Positions 49,495 to 57,672 of a stretch of 64,000 nt of DNA are shown piece after piece. The stretch covers positions 620,001-684,000 of the forward strand of contig NZ_WAAO01000001.1 of NCBI RefSeq assembly GCF_008868005.1. Reading direction: 5' to 3'. A program made the translations under genes and the position numbers. Position 1 is the stretch's first letter. Each line of letters begins with the position of its first letter. The notes under the pieces are model-generated. The model worked only from the letters and a program-made list of their open reading frames with translations, made no database searches and was not told the DNA's origin. Origin of the DNA: Microbacterium algeriense. Its GTDB lineage: Bacteria; Actinomycetota; Actinomycetes; Actinomycetales; Microbacteriaceae.

Positions 49495-51017
49495 CCGTCA
49501 CCCACCACGTCCGTGTGCACCGCAGCGACGAGAACCTCGCCCGGGAAGACCAGCTCGCCTGGAAGATCGCCGAGGTCGCCGCCGACCAGGTCGAGGTCGA
49601 GCAGCCCGTCGTCGACATGATCATCAACCGCATCATCGACAACGCGTCGGTGGCCGCCGCTTCCCTCACCCGCGCGCCGATCAACGCGGCTCGTGCGCAG
49701 GCGTTCAGCCACCCCGTCTCGACCGGCGGCGTCGGCGCGAACCTCTTCGGCGCCGAGCTCGACCACCGCACCAGCCCCGAGTGGGCGGCCTGGGCGAACG
49801 GCGTGGCCGTGCGTGAGCTCGACTACCACGACACCTTCCTCGCCGCCGAGTACTCGCACCCCGGCGACAACATCCCGCCGATCCTCGCGGTCGCGCAGCA
49901 CACCGGCAAGGACGGCCGCGCGCTCGTGCGCGGCATCGCCACCGGCTACGAGATCCAGATGGACCTGGTGCGCGCGATCTGCCTGCACAAGCACAAGATC
50001 GACCACGTCGCGCACCTCGGCCCGTCCGCCGCCGCCGGCATCGGCACGCTCCTCGGTCTCGACGTCGAGACGATCTACCAGGCGGTCGGTCAGGCGCTGC
50101 ACACCACGACCGCCACCCGCCAGAGCCGCAAGGGCGAGATCTCCACCTGGAAGGCGCACGCCCCCGCCTTCGCCGGGAAGATGGCCGTCGAGGCGGTCGA
50201 TCGGGCGATGCGCGGTCAGACCAGCCCCGCGCCGATCTACGAAGGCGAAGACGGCGTGATCGCGTGGATGCTCGACGGCAAGGACGCCTCGTACGACGTG
50301 CCGCTGCCCGCCGGCGGCGAGCCCAAGCGCGCGATCCTGGACTCGTACACGAAGGAGCACTCCGCCGAGTACCAGGCCCAGGCGCTGATCGACCTCGCCC
50401 GCAAGCTCGGCCTGCAGAACCCCGCGCTGCGCGACCCCGCGAACATCGAGTCCATCGTCATCCACACCAGCCACCACACGCACAACGTGATCGGCTCGGG
50501 CGCGAACGACCCGCAGAAGTACGATCCCACCGCGTCGCGCGAGACCCTCGACCACTCGGTGCCGTACATCTTCGCTGTCGCCCTGCAGGACGGCGGCTGG
50601 CACCACGTCGACTCCTACGCCCCCGAGCGTGCCGGTCGCGCCGACACGGTCGCGCTGTGGCACAAGATCACCACGGCCGAGGATGCCGAGTGGACGCGCC
50701 GCTACCACTCGGAGGACCCGGCCGAGAAGGCGTTCGGCGGTCGCGTCGAGATCCGCCTCACAGACGGGTCGACCGTGGTCGACGAGATCGCCGTGGCCGA
50801 TGCGCACCCCCTCGGAGCGCGTCCGTTCGCCCGCGAGAACTACATCGCGAAGTTCCGCCTGCTGGCAGAACCCGTGCTCGAGCCCGCCGAGATCGAGCGG
50901 TTCCTCGCCCTCGTGCAGCGCCTGCCCGAGCTGACCGCGGCCGAGGTCGGCGAGCTGTCGATCGTCGCGAAGCCCGGCCTGCTCGACGCCGCCCCCGCCC
51001 CGAGGGGTCTGTTCTGA
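49491..51017 (+). CDS. prpD: 2-methylcitrate dehydratase, MmgE/PrpD family
   Basis: A 508-residue PrpD. It shows the family segments '[20 protein letters not shown]' (as '[10 protein letters not shown]'), '[20 protein letters not shown]', '[20 protein letters not shown]' and '[17 protein letters not shown]'. It dehydrates 2-methylcitrate to 2-methyl-cis-aconitate in the methylcitrate cycle. It overlaps the GntR stop by four bases and is followed by prpB after a palindromic repeat. Full family length. Confidence 0.94.
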   Translation: MTVTHHVRVHRSDENLAREDQLAWKIAEVAADQVEVEQPVVDMIINRIIDNASVAAASLTRAPINAARAQAFSHPVSTGGVGANLFGAELDHRTSPEWAAWANGVAVRELDYHDTFLAAEYSHPGDNIPPILAVAQHTGKDGRALVRGIATGYEIQMDLVRAICLHKHKIDHVAHLGPSAAAGIGTLLGLDVETIYQAVGQALHTTTATRQSRKGEISTWKAHAPAFAGKMAVEAVDRAMRGQTSPAPIYEGEDGVIAWMLDGKDASYDVPLPAGGEPKRAILDSYTKEHSAEYQAQALIDLARKLGLQNPALRDPANIESIVIHTSHHTHNVIGSGANDPQKYDPTASRETLDHSVPYIFAVALQDGGWHHVDSYAPERAGRADTVALWHKITTAEDAEWTRRYHSEDPAEKAFGGRVEIRLTDGSTVVDEIAVADAHPLGARPFARENYIAKFRLLAEPVLEPAEIERFLALVQRLPELTAAEVGELSIVAKPGLLDAAPAPRGLF

Positions 51018-51025
51018 TGCCCTAC

Positions 51026-51115
51026 CCGCGCACAACTTCGGAGATTCTGGGCGACACGCCGGGCGGGGCATCCATCCGTCGGCGTGTCGCGTCGGATCTC
51101 CGAAGTCGTGCACGG
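51026..51115. repeat. Palindromic repeat element between prpD and prpB
   Basis: Two 35-nt arms (51026-51060 and 51081-51115), complementary at about 29 of 35 positions, share AACTTCGGAGAT and GCGACACGCC. The 20-nt loop contains GGGGCATCCATCC. The element sits in an operon and could attenuate or process the mRNA. It resembles in design the elements at 39191 and 48685. Confidence 0.85.
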
Positions 51116-51141
51116 ACCGACCTACGCGGAAGGAACCTCTG

Positions 51142-52050
51142 ATGCTGTACTCCACCACGACGCCCGCCGAGAAGCGGCGCCTGTTCCGAGAACGTCTGGC
51201 CTCCGGGGAGCTGCTGCGGTTCCCCGGCGCGTTCAACCCGCTCAGCGCTCGCCTGATCGAGCAGAAGGGCTTCGATGGCGTCTACATCTCCGGCGCCGTG
51301 CTCTCCGCCGATCTGGGCCTGCCCGACATCGGACTGACCACGCTGACCGAGGTCGCCGGCCGCGCCAAGCAGATCGCCCGCATGACCGACCTCCCCGCGA
51401 TCGTCGACGCCGACACCGGCTTCGGTGAGCCGATGAACGTCGCCCGCACGATCCAGGAGCTCGAAGACGCGGGTCTCGCCGGCACCCACATCGAGGACCA
51501 GATCAACCCGAAGCGCTGCGGTCACCTCGACGGCAAGGCCGTGGTCGACGAGAACACCGCGATCAAGCGCATCCGTGCCGCCGCCGACGCCCGCCGCGAC
51601 CCGAACTTCCTGATCATGGCGCGCACCGACATCCGGGCGATCGAGGGACTGGACGCGGCGATCGACCGCGCGAAAGCGCTGGTGGATGCCGGAGCCGACG
51701 CGATCTTCCCCGAGGCGATGCGCACGCTGGCCGAGTTCGAGGCGATGGCCGAGGCGCTCGACGTGCCGATCCTGGCGAACATGACCGAGTTCGGCAAGAG
51801 CGAGCTGTTCTCCACCGATCAGCTTCGTGACGCCGGAGCGAACCTGGTCATCTGGCCGGTGTCGCTGCTGCGCATCTCGATGGGGGCCGCGGGCCGCGCA
51901 CTGGATACGCTGAACGACGAGGGGCACCTGACTTCGAAGCTCGGCGAGATGCAGCACCGCGCCGATCTCTACGACCTGATCGACTACGAGTCGTACAACC
52001 ACTTCGACTCGGGCGTCTTCAACTTCACACTCGACAACACCGGTCGCTGA
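51142..52050 (+). CDS. prpB: Methylisocitrate lyase
   Basis: A 302-residue isocitrate-lyase-family enzyme. Catalytic Cys126 is in 'INPKRCGHLDGK' (KRCGH; KKCGH in many relatives). The metal ligands Asp89 and Asp91 are in 'IVDADTGFGEP'. It cleaves 2-methylisocitrate to pyruvate and succinate. AAGGAACC precedes the ATG. It lies between prpD and prpC in one operon. Confidence 0.94.
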   Translation: MLYSTTTPAEKRRLFRERLASGELLRFPGAFNPLSARLIEQKGFDGVYISGAVLSADLGLPDIGLTTLTEVAGRAKQIARMTDLPAIVDADTGFGEPMNVARTIQELEDAGLAGTHIEDQINPKRCGHLDGKAVVDENTAIKRIRAAADARRDPNFLIMARTDIRAIEGLDAAIDRAKALVDAGADAIFPEAMRTLAEFEAMAEALDVPILANMTEFGKSELFSTDQLRDAGANLVIWPVSLLRISMGAAGRALDTLNDEGHLTSKLGEMQHRADLYDLIDYESYNHFDSGVFNFTLDNTGR

Positions 52051-52121
52051 GCGCAGCGAAGCGGACACACGACGCGGTTGCTGAGCGCGGAGCGCAGCGA
52101 CGGGTCGAAGTACACGAAGGA
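52051..52121. repeat. GCTGAGCGCAGCGA repeat between prpB and prpC
   Basis: CTGAGCGCAGCGAAG (52048-52062) and CTGAGCGCGGAGCGCAGCGA (52081-52100) are related copies, the second with an internal GGAGCG expansion. The first includes the prpB stop. A small dispersed intergenic repeat. Confidence 0.6.
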
Positions 52122-52127
52122 GTGACC

Positions 52128-53261
52128 ATGACCGAGCCGGACATCAAGAAGGGCCTCGCGGGCGTCGTCGTCGACACGACCGCGATCTCGAAGGTCAACC
52201 CCGAGACGAACAGCCTGCTGTACCGCGGCTACCCCGTGCAGGAGCTCGCCGACACGCAGCCGTTCGAGGCGGTCGCGTATCTGCTGTGGCACGGCGAGCT
52301 GCCCACGCCGGAGGAGCTGGCGGCATTCCGGCTGGAGGAGCGGAAGCACCGCGCGCTGGCCGACAACGTGAAGGCGGCGATCGACCTGGTGCCGCTGGAT
52401 GCGCATCCGATGGACGAGGTGCGCACCGCGGTGAGCCTGATCGGAGCGTCCGACCCCGGTGCCGGAGGCTCGGTGCTCGACGCGGGCGGCAGCCCGGAGC
52501 AGAACCTCGAGCGCAGCATCCGCCTGTTCGCCGCCCTCCCGGCGATCGTCGCCTACGGGCAGCGTCGCCGGCGCGGCCAGGAGCTCATCGCCCCGCGCGA
52601 CGACCTCGACTACTCCGCGAACTTCCTCTGGATGACCTTCGGCGAGGAGGCGGACGATGTCGTGGTGGACGCCTTCAACCGCTCGATGATCCTGTACGCC
52701 GAGCACTCCTTCAACGCGTCCACGTTCACCGCGCGCGTGATCACCTCGACCCTCAGCGACATCTACTCGGCCGTGGTCGGCGCGATCGGCGCGCTCAAGG
52801 GCCCGCTGCACGGCGGCGCGAACGAGGCCGTGCTGCACATCTTCGACGAGATCGGTTCGGCGGACGCAGTGGAGGCGTGGCTCGACAAGGCACTCGCCGA
52901 GAAGCGCAAGATCATGGGCTTCGGGCACCGCGTCTACAAGAAGGGCGACTCGCGCGTGCCGACCATGAAGGCCGCGCTCGACACCCTCGTGGAGCACTAC
53001 GACCGCCCCGAGGTCGCCGACCTCTACAACACGCTGGAGTCGGAGTTCGTGGCCCGCAAGGGCATCTACCCCAACCTCGACTACCCGTCCGGTCCCGCGT
53101 ACAACCTGATCGGCTTCGACACCCTCACCTTCACGCCGCTGTTCGTGGCGGCACGCGTGACCGGGTGGACGGCGCACGTGATCGAGCAGGCCGGATCGAA
53201 CGCGCTGATCCGTCCGCTGTCCTTCTACGACGGCCCGGACGAGCGGCACGTCGAGAGCTGA
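52128..53261 (+). CDS. prpC: 2-methylcitrate synthase
   Basis: A 377-residue citrate-synthase-family enzyme of the short, dimeric 2-methylcitrate type. The active-site segments are 'LYAEHSFNASTFTARVI' (His), 'GPLHGGANEAVLHIFDEI' (His) and 'IMGFGHRVYKKGDSRVPTMK' with the Asp further on. It condenses propionyl-CoA with oxaloacetate. AAGGAG precedes the ATG at 52128; a GTG at 52122 would add two residues. It is the last gene of the gntR-prpDBC operon, followed by a terminator. Confidence 0.94.
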   Translation: MTEPDIKKGLAGVVVDTTAISKVNPETNSLLYRGYPVQELADTQPFEAVAYLLWHGELPTPEELAAFRLEERKHRALADNVKAAIDLVPLDAHPMDEVRTAVSLIGASDPGAGGSVLDAGGSPEQNLERSIRLFAALPAIVAYGQRRRRGQELIAPRDDLDYSANFLWMTFGEEADDVVVDAFNRSMILYAEHSFNASTFTARVITSTLSDIYSAVVGAIGALKGPLHGGANEAVLHIFDEIGSADAVEAWLDKALAEKRKIMGFGHRVYKKGDSRVPTMKAALDTLVEHYDRPEVADLYNTLESEFVARKGIYPNLDYPSGPAYNLIGFDTLTFTPLFVAARVTGWTAHVIEQAGSNALIRPLSFYDGPDERHVES

Positions 53262-53271
53262 CACCCGCCCG

Positions 53272-53313
53272 TGAGAGGAGGCCTTCGTCCCACCGGACGG
53301 GGGCCTTCTCTCA
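53272..53313 (+). terminator. Terminator of the prp operon
   Basis: TGAGAGGAGGCC pairs with GGCCTTCTCTCA (one bulge), with a further CCC/GGG inside the loop. It starts 10 bases after the prpC stop. Confidence 0.8.
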
Positions 53314-53429
53314 TGCCCGGGGTGCACCTGTAGCGTGCGCGCGGGCTCGGGGTCAAGCGGATGCGGCGATTCCCGCGGCGGAGTAGAACCGGATGCGGGA
53401 TGAACGCATCCCGCGAGAAGGAGGGTTCC

Positions 53430-54917
53430 ATGTCCGCATCCGACGTCACCGTCAAGGAGGTCCGGTCGCTCGTCCCCGCGCGCATGGACCGGCTGCCGTG
53501 GTCGCGGTTCCACTGGCTGATCGTGGTGGGGCTCGGCTTCTCCTGGATCCTCGACGGCCTCGAGGTGCAGATCGTCGCCGCGAACGGGTACGCCGCGACG
53601 CTCGGGATGGGGCCGGCCGAGGTCGGCCTCGCCGGCACGTGCTATCTGCTCGGCCAGGTCTTCGGAGCGCTCTTCTTCGGTCGTCTCACCGATCGGCTCG
53701 GACGCAAGAAGCTCTTCCTCGTCTCGCTCGCGGTGTACCTCGTCGGATCCGCGGTCGCCGGACTCGCGTTCGCGCCGTGGTTCTTCTACATCTGGCGGTT
53801 CGTCGCCGGCGCCGGCATCGGCGGCGAGTACGCGGCCATCAACTCGGCGATCGACGAGATCATCCCGGCGCGGTACCGCGGCCGCGTCGACATCGCCATC
53901 AACGGCACCTACTGGGGCGGTGCGGCACTCGGTGCCGTCGCCAACGTGTTCTTCCTCAACACCGACATCCTCCCCGAGGACATCGGCTGGCGGCTCAGCT
54001 TCTTCCTCGGTCCGATCCTCGGTCTGCTGCTGATCTACATGCGCCGGCACATCCCGGAGAGCCCGCGCTGGCAGATGACCCACGGGCGCGAAGAGGCCGC
54101 CGAGCGCAACGTCGACGAGATCGAGGAGCGCATCCGCAAGGAGGGCAAGACGATCCCGCCCGTCGATGAGAGCAAGGCGATCACGGTCAAGGAGTACGGC
54201 CGCGTGCCGTTCCTCGTCATCGCGAAGGTGCTGTTCAAGAAGTACCCGCGGCGCACGCTGGTGGGCATCACGATGATGGTGACGCAGTCGTTCCTCTACA
54301 ACGCGATCTTCTTCACGTACGCGCTGGTGCTGGAGAACTTCTACGACACCCCGCCCGCCTCGGCGTCGCAGTACTTCATCGTGTTCGCCGTCGGCAACCT
54401 CGCCGGGGCGCTCATCCTCGGGCACTTCTTCGACACCTGGGGGCGGCGCCGGATGCTGTTCGGCACGTACGTGCTCGCCGGGGGCATCCTCCTGGTCAGC
54501 GCGTTCCTGTTCAACGCGGGTGTGCTGAACGCGGCGACGCACACGGCGTTCTGGTGCGCGTCGTTCTTCTTCGCCTCCGCCGGCGCTTCGGCGGCGTACC
54601 TGACGGTCAGCGAGATCTTCCCGCTGGAGCTGCGCAGTCAGGTCATCTCGTACATCTTCTCGATCGGGCAGCTCGTCGGCGCCATCGCCCCGGTGCTCTA
54701 CGGCGCCCTGATCGGCCAGAGCGCCGAGAGCGGCGACCGCGGACCGCTGTTCTGGGGCTATGTGCTCGGCGCGGCGATCATGATGTTCGGCGGCATCGTC
54801 TGCGGTGTGTTCGGCGTGAGCGCCGCCGGGAAGTCGCTGGAGGACATCGCCGACCCGCTCTCGCTCGTCGAGCCTGCCGAGAAGGGTGTCACACCCGACG
54901 GCAGACCCGCGTCCTGA
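53430..54917 (+). CDS. MFS transporter, sugar-porter-like
   Basis: A 495-residue protein with twelve predicted membrane helices. The loop 2-3 motif is 'GRLTDRLGRKKLFLVSLA' and the equivalent in the second half is 'GHFFDTWGRRRMLF'; 'HIPESPRWQMTHGREEAAER' marks the central loop of sugar/metabolite:H+ symporters. A strong GAAGGAGGG site precedes the ATG at 53430. Its position after the prp operon, beyond a terminator, allows a role in organic acid uptake, but substrate is unknown. Convergent with the DJ-1 gene. Confidence 0.9.
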   Translation: MSASDVTVKEVRSLVPARMDRLPWSRFHWLIVVGLGFSWILDGLEVQIVAANGYAATLGMGPAEVGLAGTCYLLGQVFGALFFGRLTDRLGRKKLFLVSLAVYLVGSAVAGLAFAPWFFYIWRFVAGAGIGGEYAAINSAIDEIIPARYRGRVDIAINGTYWGGAALGAVANVFFLNTDILPEDIGWRLSFFLGPILGLLLIYMRRHIPESPRWQMTHGREEAAERNVDEIEERIRKEGKTIPPVDESKAITVKEYGRVPFLVIAKVLFKKYPRRTLVGITMMVTQSFLYNAIFFTYALVLENFYDTPPASASQYFIVFAVGNLAGALILGHFFDTWGRRRMLFGTYVLAGGILLVSAFLFNAGVLNAATHTAFWCASFFFASAGASAAYLTVSEIFPLELRSQVISYIFSIGQLVGAIAPVLYGALIGQSAESGDRGPLFWGYVLGAAIMMFGGIVCGVFGVSAAGKSLEDIADPLSLVEPAEKGVTPDGRPAS

Positions 54918-54932
54918 TCCCGACCGCATCCG

Positions 54933-54968
54933 GTTCCCGGGCGAGCGATGAGACGCCCGCTCGGGAAC
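54933..54968. terminator. Bidirectional terminator between MFS and DJ-1 genes
   Basis: GTTCCCGGGCGAGCG pairs with CGCCCGCTCGGGAAC at 13 of 15 positions, loop ATGAGA. It begins 15 bases after the MFS stop and ends 15 bases before the DJ-1 stop. Confidence 0.75.
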
Positions 54969-54983
54969 AGGGAAGGCGACGGC

Positions 54984-55649
54984 TCAGGCCAGGGCGGCGA
55001 GGAGCGCGGCGGCGGCGGACGCGGACGACTGCGGGTTCTGCCCGGTGATGAGCAGGCCGTCGACGACCGTGTGATCGCTCCACGGGGCCGCGATGTCGAC
55101 CTCGGCGCCCCGGGCGCGCAGCTCGCTCTCCAGCAGGAACGGGGCGCGGTCGGCGAGGCCGCCCAGGCGCTCCTCCTCGTCGGTGAACCCCGTGAGGCGG
55201 CGTCCGGCGATGAGGGGCTCCCCTGTCGCGGTGCGGGCGGGAAGAAGCGCTGCGAGTCCGTGGCAGACGGCCGCGAGCGGTCGGCCTCCCGCGATCGTGG
55301 CCGCGATCAGCGCAGCGGAGTCCTCATCGACGGCGAGATCCTGCATCGGGCCGTGGCCGCCGGGGTAGTAGACCGCGTCGTACGCCGCGGCGTCCACGTC
55401 CGCCAGCACGAGCGGGGCGTCGAGCCCGTCGACCGCGGCGATCGCGGCGGCGTCGCCGTCCCCGAGGCTGCCGGCGTCGGGGACCGGCGTCACGCCGCCA
55501 GGGGTCGCGAAGCTCACGGTGTGTCCGGCGTCGCGGAGAGCGCGGTAGGGCACGAGCAGCTCCTCCGCCCAGTAGCCGGTCGGGTGCGCGGTGCCGTCGG
55601 TGAGGGTCCAGGTGCGGGCGCCGGTGACGACGAAGAGAACAGAGGACAT
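54984..55649 (-). CDS. DJ-1/PfpI-family protein, Hsp31/glyoxalase III-like
   Basis: A 221-residue class I glutamine-amidotransferase-like protein. The nucleophile elbow is 'LAAVCHGLAALLPA' (Cys129-His130), with an upstream acidic pair in 'GYWAEELLVPY' (Glu29/30) and 'VYYPGGHGPMQDL'. This is the Hsp31/YajL-related branch that detoxifies methylglyoxal without glutathione or deglycates proteins. It is divergent from the LysR gene at 55743, a likely regulator. Confidence 0.88.
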   Translation of the reverse strand: MSSVLFVVTGARTWTLTDGTAHPTGYWAEELLVPYRALRDAGHTVSFATPGGVTPVPDAGSLGDGDAAAIAAVDGLDAPLVLADVDAAAYDAVYYPGGHGPMQDLAVDEDSAALIAATIAGGRPLAAVCHGLAALLPARTATGEPLIAGRRLTGFTDEEERLGGLADRAPFLLESELRARGAEVDIAAPWSDHTVVDGLLITGQNPQSSASAAAALLAALA

Positions 55650-55742
55650 GCGTGCTCCAGAAGGTCGGACGGCAGAGGCCGTGCGGATGCGATACCGGGG
55701 ACAACGACGCCTCATCGCATCCGATTCCGATAGATTTCCGAT

Positions 55743-56672
55743 ATGAGCGATCGGAATAGCGATGGCCTGCGCGATCTGGCGCTGTGGCGCACGTTCCTCG
55801 CCGCGCACCGTTCCGGGTCCGTGTCGGCGGCCGCTCGCCTGCTCGGCATCGCGCAGTCCTCGGTGACGACACAGCTGCAGGCGCTGGAGCGGAGCGAGGG
55901 AGAGCCGCTGTTCATCCGGCATGCCCGCGGGATCCGGCCCACTCCCCGGGCCGACGACCTGGCCGCCCGCGTGTCCGGTCCGCTCGATGCGCTGGCGCTG
56001 GCCGTCGGTACGCCGTCCACCGTCGAAGCCGCACCCGTGCGTCTAGGCGGAGCGGCCGAGTTCCTCGAGCGCGTGGCCGTGCCTGCCCTGGCGCCGATGC
56101 TCGCGGCCGGCCGGCGGATCGCGGTCACGGCCGGCGTCGCGGACGACCTGCTGGAGCAGCTCCGCAGCGGAAGCCTCGATCTCGTGATCTCGGCCGTCCG
56201 CCCGAGAGGTCGCGCTCTGCCGACGGCGGCCCTCGTCGACGAGGAGTTCGCGCTCGTCGCCGCCCCCTCGCTCGGGGTCGTCCCGTCGCCGGACCTGAGC
56301 CCGGGGATGATCGAGGAGCACCCGCTGCTCGCCTACGCGCACGACGTGCCGATCCTGCGCCGCTACTGGCGGCACGTGTTCGGCCTCCGCCTGGAACGCG
56401 AGCCCGCACTCACCGCGCCGGACCTCCGGGCGCTCGCCGCCGCGGCCGTCGCAGGAGCGGGGATCACCGTGCTGCCGACCTACCTGATCGCCGACGAACT
56501 GGCCGACGGCCGGTTGAGCGTGCTGCGTCCGACCGATGATCCGCCGATCAACACCCTCTCCCTGGTGCGGCGCCCTGGCCCGCTCACCGCCGCCATCGCG
56601 GAGATCGACCGCGCCCTCCGGGACGCCGTCGACGGGATCGGAACCCGAGGAGGGGCGGCCGTCAGCGGGTGA
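55743..56672 (+). CDS. LysR-family transcriptional regulator
   Basis: A 309-residue LysR protein. The N-terminal helix-turn-helix is 'LALWRTFLAAHRSGSVSAAA' to 'QSSVTTQLQALERSEGEPLF', and the C-terminal co-inducer domain has two lobes ending about residue 300. It is divergent from the DJ-1 gene. The 93-bp gap contains two ATT(T)CCGAT direct repeats (55724-55742) right up to the start codon. No ribosome-binding site is seen, so a leaderless message is possible. The 3' end overlaps the monooxygenase-like gene by 11 bases, tail to tail. Confidence 0.9.
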   Translation: MSDRNSDGLRDLALWRTFLAAHRSGSVSAAARLLGIAQSSVTTQLQALERSEGEPLFIRHARGIRPTPRADDLAARVSGPLDALALAVGTPSTVEAAPVRLGGAAEFLERVAVPALAPMLAAGRRIAVTAGVADDLLEQLRSGSLDLVISAVRPRGRALPTAALVDEEFALVAAPSLGVVPSPDLSPGMIEEHPLLAYAHDVPILRRYWRHVFGLRLEREPALTAPDLRALAAAAVAGAGITVLPTYLIADELADGRLSVLRPTDDPPINTLSLVRRPGPLTAAIAEIDRALRDAVDGIGTRGGAAVSG

Positions 56673-57246
56673 GCCAGGTCCGCAGCGAGCGTGTCACGAA
56701 CGGCAGTACCCAGTACGCCATGATCGGCGTGAGGACGAGTGTCGTGACCAGCACCCGCAGCCAGATCGGCAGCTCGTTCCATCCCGGCACCGGGCTCATC
56801 GCATAGGTGAAGGCGAGGTTGACGGGGAAGAAGCCCAGCCAGATCGAGGTCGCCTGCTTCCACCGTGGCGGAGCAGGAGCGACCGTGACGGTCTCGGTGG
56901 TGCCGTCAGCGGACGGCAGCGTGATGGTGCCGGTGGTCGGCTCGTCGAACCAGCCCTCGATCCCGGTGCGTCGCTTCGAGCGCTCGCTGCGCACGAATCC
57001 CTCGCCCATCGACAGCCACCATGTGCGCTCGGCGGACTGCTCCCAGGCGACGAGCGACTCCTCGCTCGCGAAGCGGTACAGCATGTGCCAGACCTGCGAG
57101 TGCTCGCCTGCCCGCACCCAGCCGGAACCGAGGAAGCCCGGGTACTTGGTCGCCAGGTTCACGCCGGTCTGCACCCAGGCGGTCGCCTCGGTGATGCGAT
57201 CGGGATCGACCTCGCGGCGGATGGACACGGTGACGGGTTCGGACAT
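56662..57246 (-). CDS. Antibiotic-biosynthesis-monooxygenase-like domain fused to a membrane anchor
   Basis: A 194-residue protein. Residues 1-95 resemble an ABM ferredoxin-like domain ('VSIRREVDPDRITEATAWVQ', 'VWHMLYRFASEESLVAWEQS'). Residues about 130-185 contain two hydrophobic helices ('SIWLGFFPVNLAFTYAM', 'VLVTTLVLTPIMAYWVLPFV'). The same architecture is known in uncharacterised bacterial proteins; the ABM fold can be an oxygenase or a small-molecule sensor. GAGGA lies upstream of the ATG at 57246. Its target is unknown. Confidence 0.8.
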   Translation of the reverse strand: MSEPVTVSIRREVDPDRITEATAWVQTGVNLATKYPGFLGSGWVRAGEHSQVWHMLYRFASEESLVAWEQSAERTWWLSMGEGFVRSERSKRRTGIEGWFDEPTTGTITLPSADGTTETVTVAPAPPRWKQATSIWLGFFPVNLAFTYAMSPVPGWNELPIWLRVLVTTLVLTPIMAYWVLPFVTRSLRTWLTR

Positions 57247-57383
57247 GGTGCGGTCCTCGGGGACGGGCGCCCTGGGTGAGGGTGCCGAAGCGGATGCGCC
57301 AGGGGTGGCGGCGCCTCGACGATTCTAGTTCCGTGACGGACGCGGGACGGCGGTCGCAGCGCTCGACGGGCGGAAACGGAGAG

Positions 57384-57413
57384 GACCCCCGCCGACCCGA
57401 TTCGGCGGGGGTC
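57384..57413. terminator. Isolated terminator-like hairpin
   Basis: A perfect 11-bp stem GACCCCCGCCG/CGGCGGGGGTC with an 8-nt loop, followed by TCTCG on the plus strand. No gene ends nearby on either strand, so it may end a short RNA or block read-through between the divergent genes. Confidence 0.65.
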
Positions 57414-57584
57414 TCGCGGCATGGGCGCCGCAACGGGAGCGAGAGTGCTCACCGTGCGCGCGATTGACGTGACACCCGATCCGGTCTGAGTCTCCGTCCG
57501 CGCACCTGCAGTTGTAATCGACCGAGATGACCGGGCGGTGAACGAGACGGGAACACCGTGGATCCGGCGCTGAGGGGGGCGGAA

Positions 57585-57616
57585 GCACATTTACAAGGAC
57601 GTCCTAGTAAATGTGC
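57585..57616. promoter_or_regulatory. 32-bp palindromic operator upstream of mmsA
   Basis: Outer arms GCACATTTAC and GTAAATGTGC are perfect. The centre AGGACGTCCT is itself palindromic; only the joining A/A pair breaks symmetry. It is 57 bp upstream of mmsA and just ahead of the likely -10. Length and symmetry suit a TetR-family dimer pair. No TetR gene is in the window. Confidence 0.75.
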
Positions 57617-57672
57617 GGGCGCCAGAGTAAACTCTCCAAAGTGCCAACGACGGCACGGAGGGATGTCACACA

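Larger units (their letters stand above)
57247..57672. other. 426-bp gap before the valine-degradation operon
   Basis: No convincing gene. It holds a strong isolated hairpin (57384-57413), and a 32-bp palindrome (57585-57616). An AGTAAACTCT element at 57626-57635 may be the -10 of the mmsA promoter. The middle part shows no coding pattern on either strand that continues a known family. Confidence 0.6.

Noticed and set aside
51018..51142. A 41-codon small gene starting ATG after prpD
   Set aside because: It lies wholly in the arms of the palindromic element, lacks a ribosome-binding site and has no recognisable product.
57416..57584. Riboswitch or tRNA-like RNA in the gap before mmsA
   Set aside because: No conserved riboswitch core, cloverleaf or T-loop motif could be found by eye; only simple hairpins are visible.
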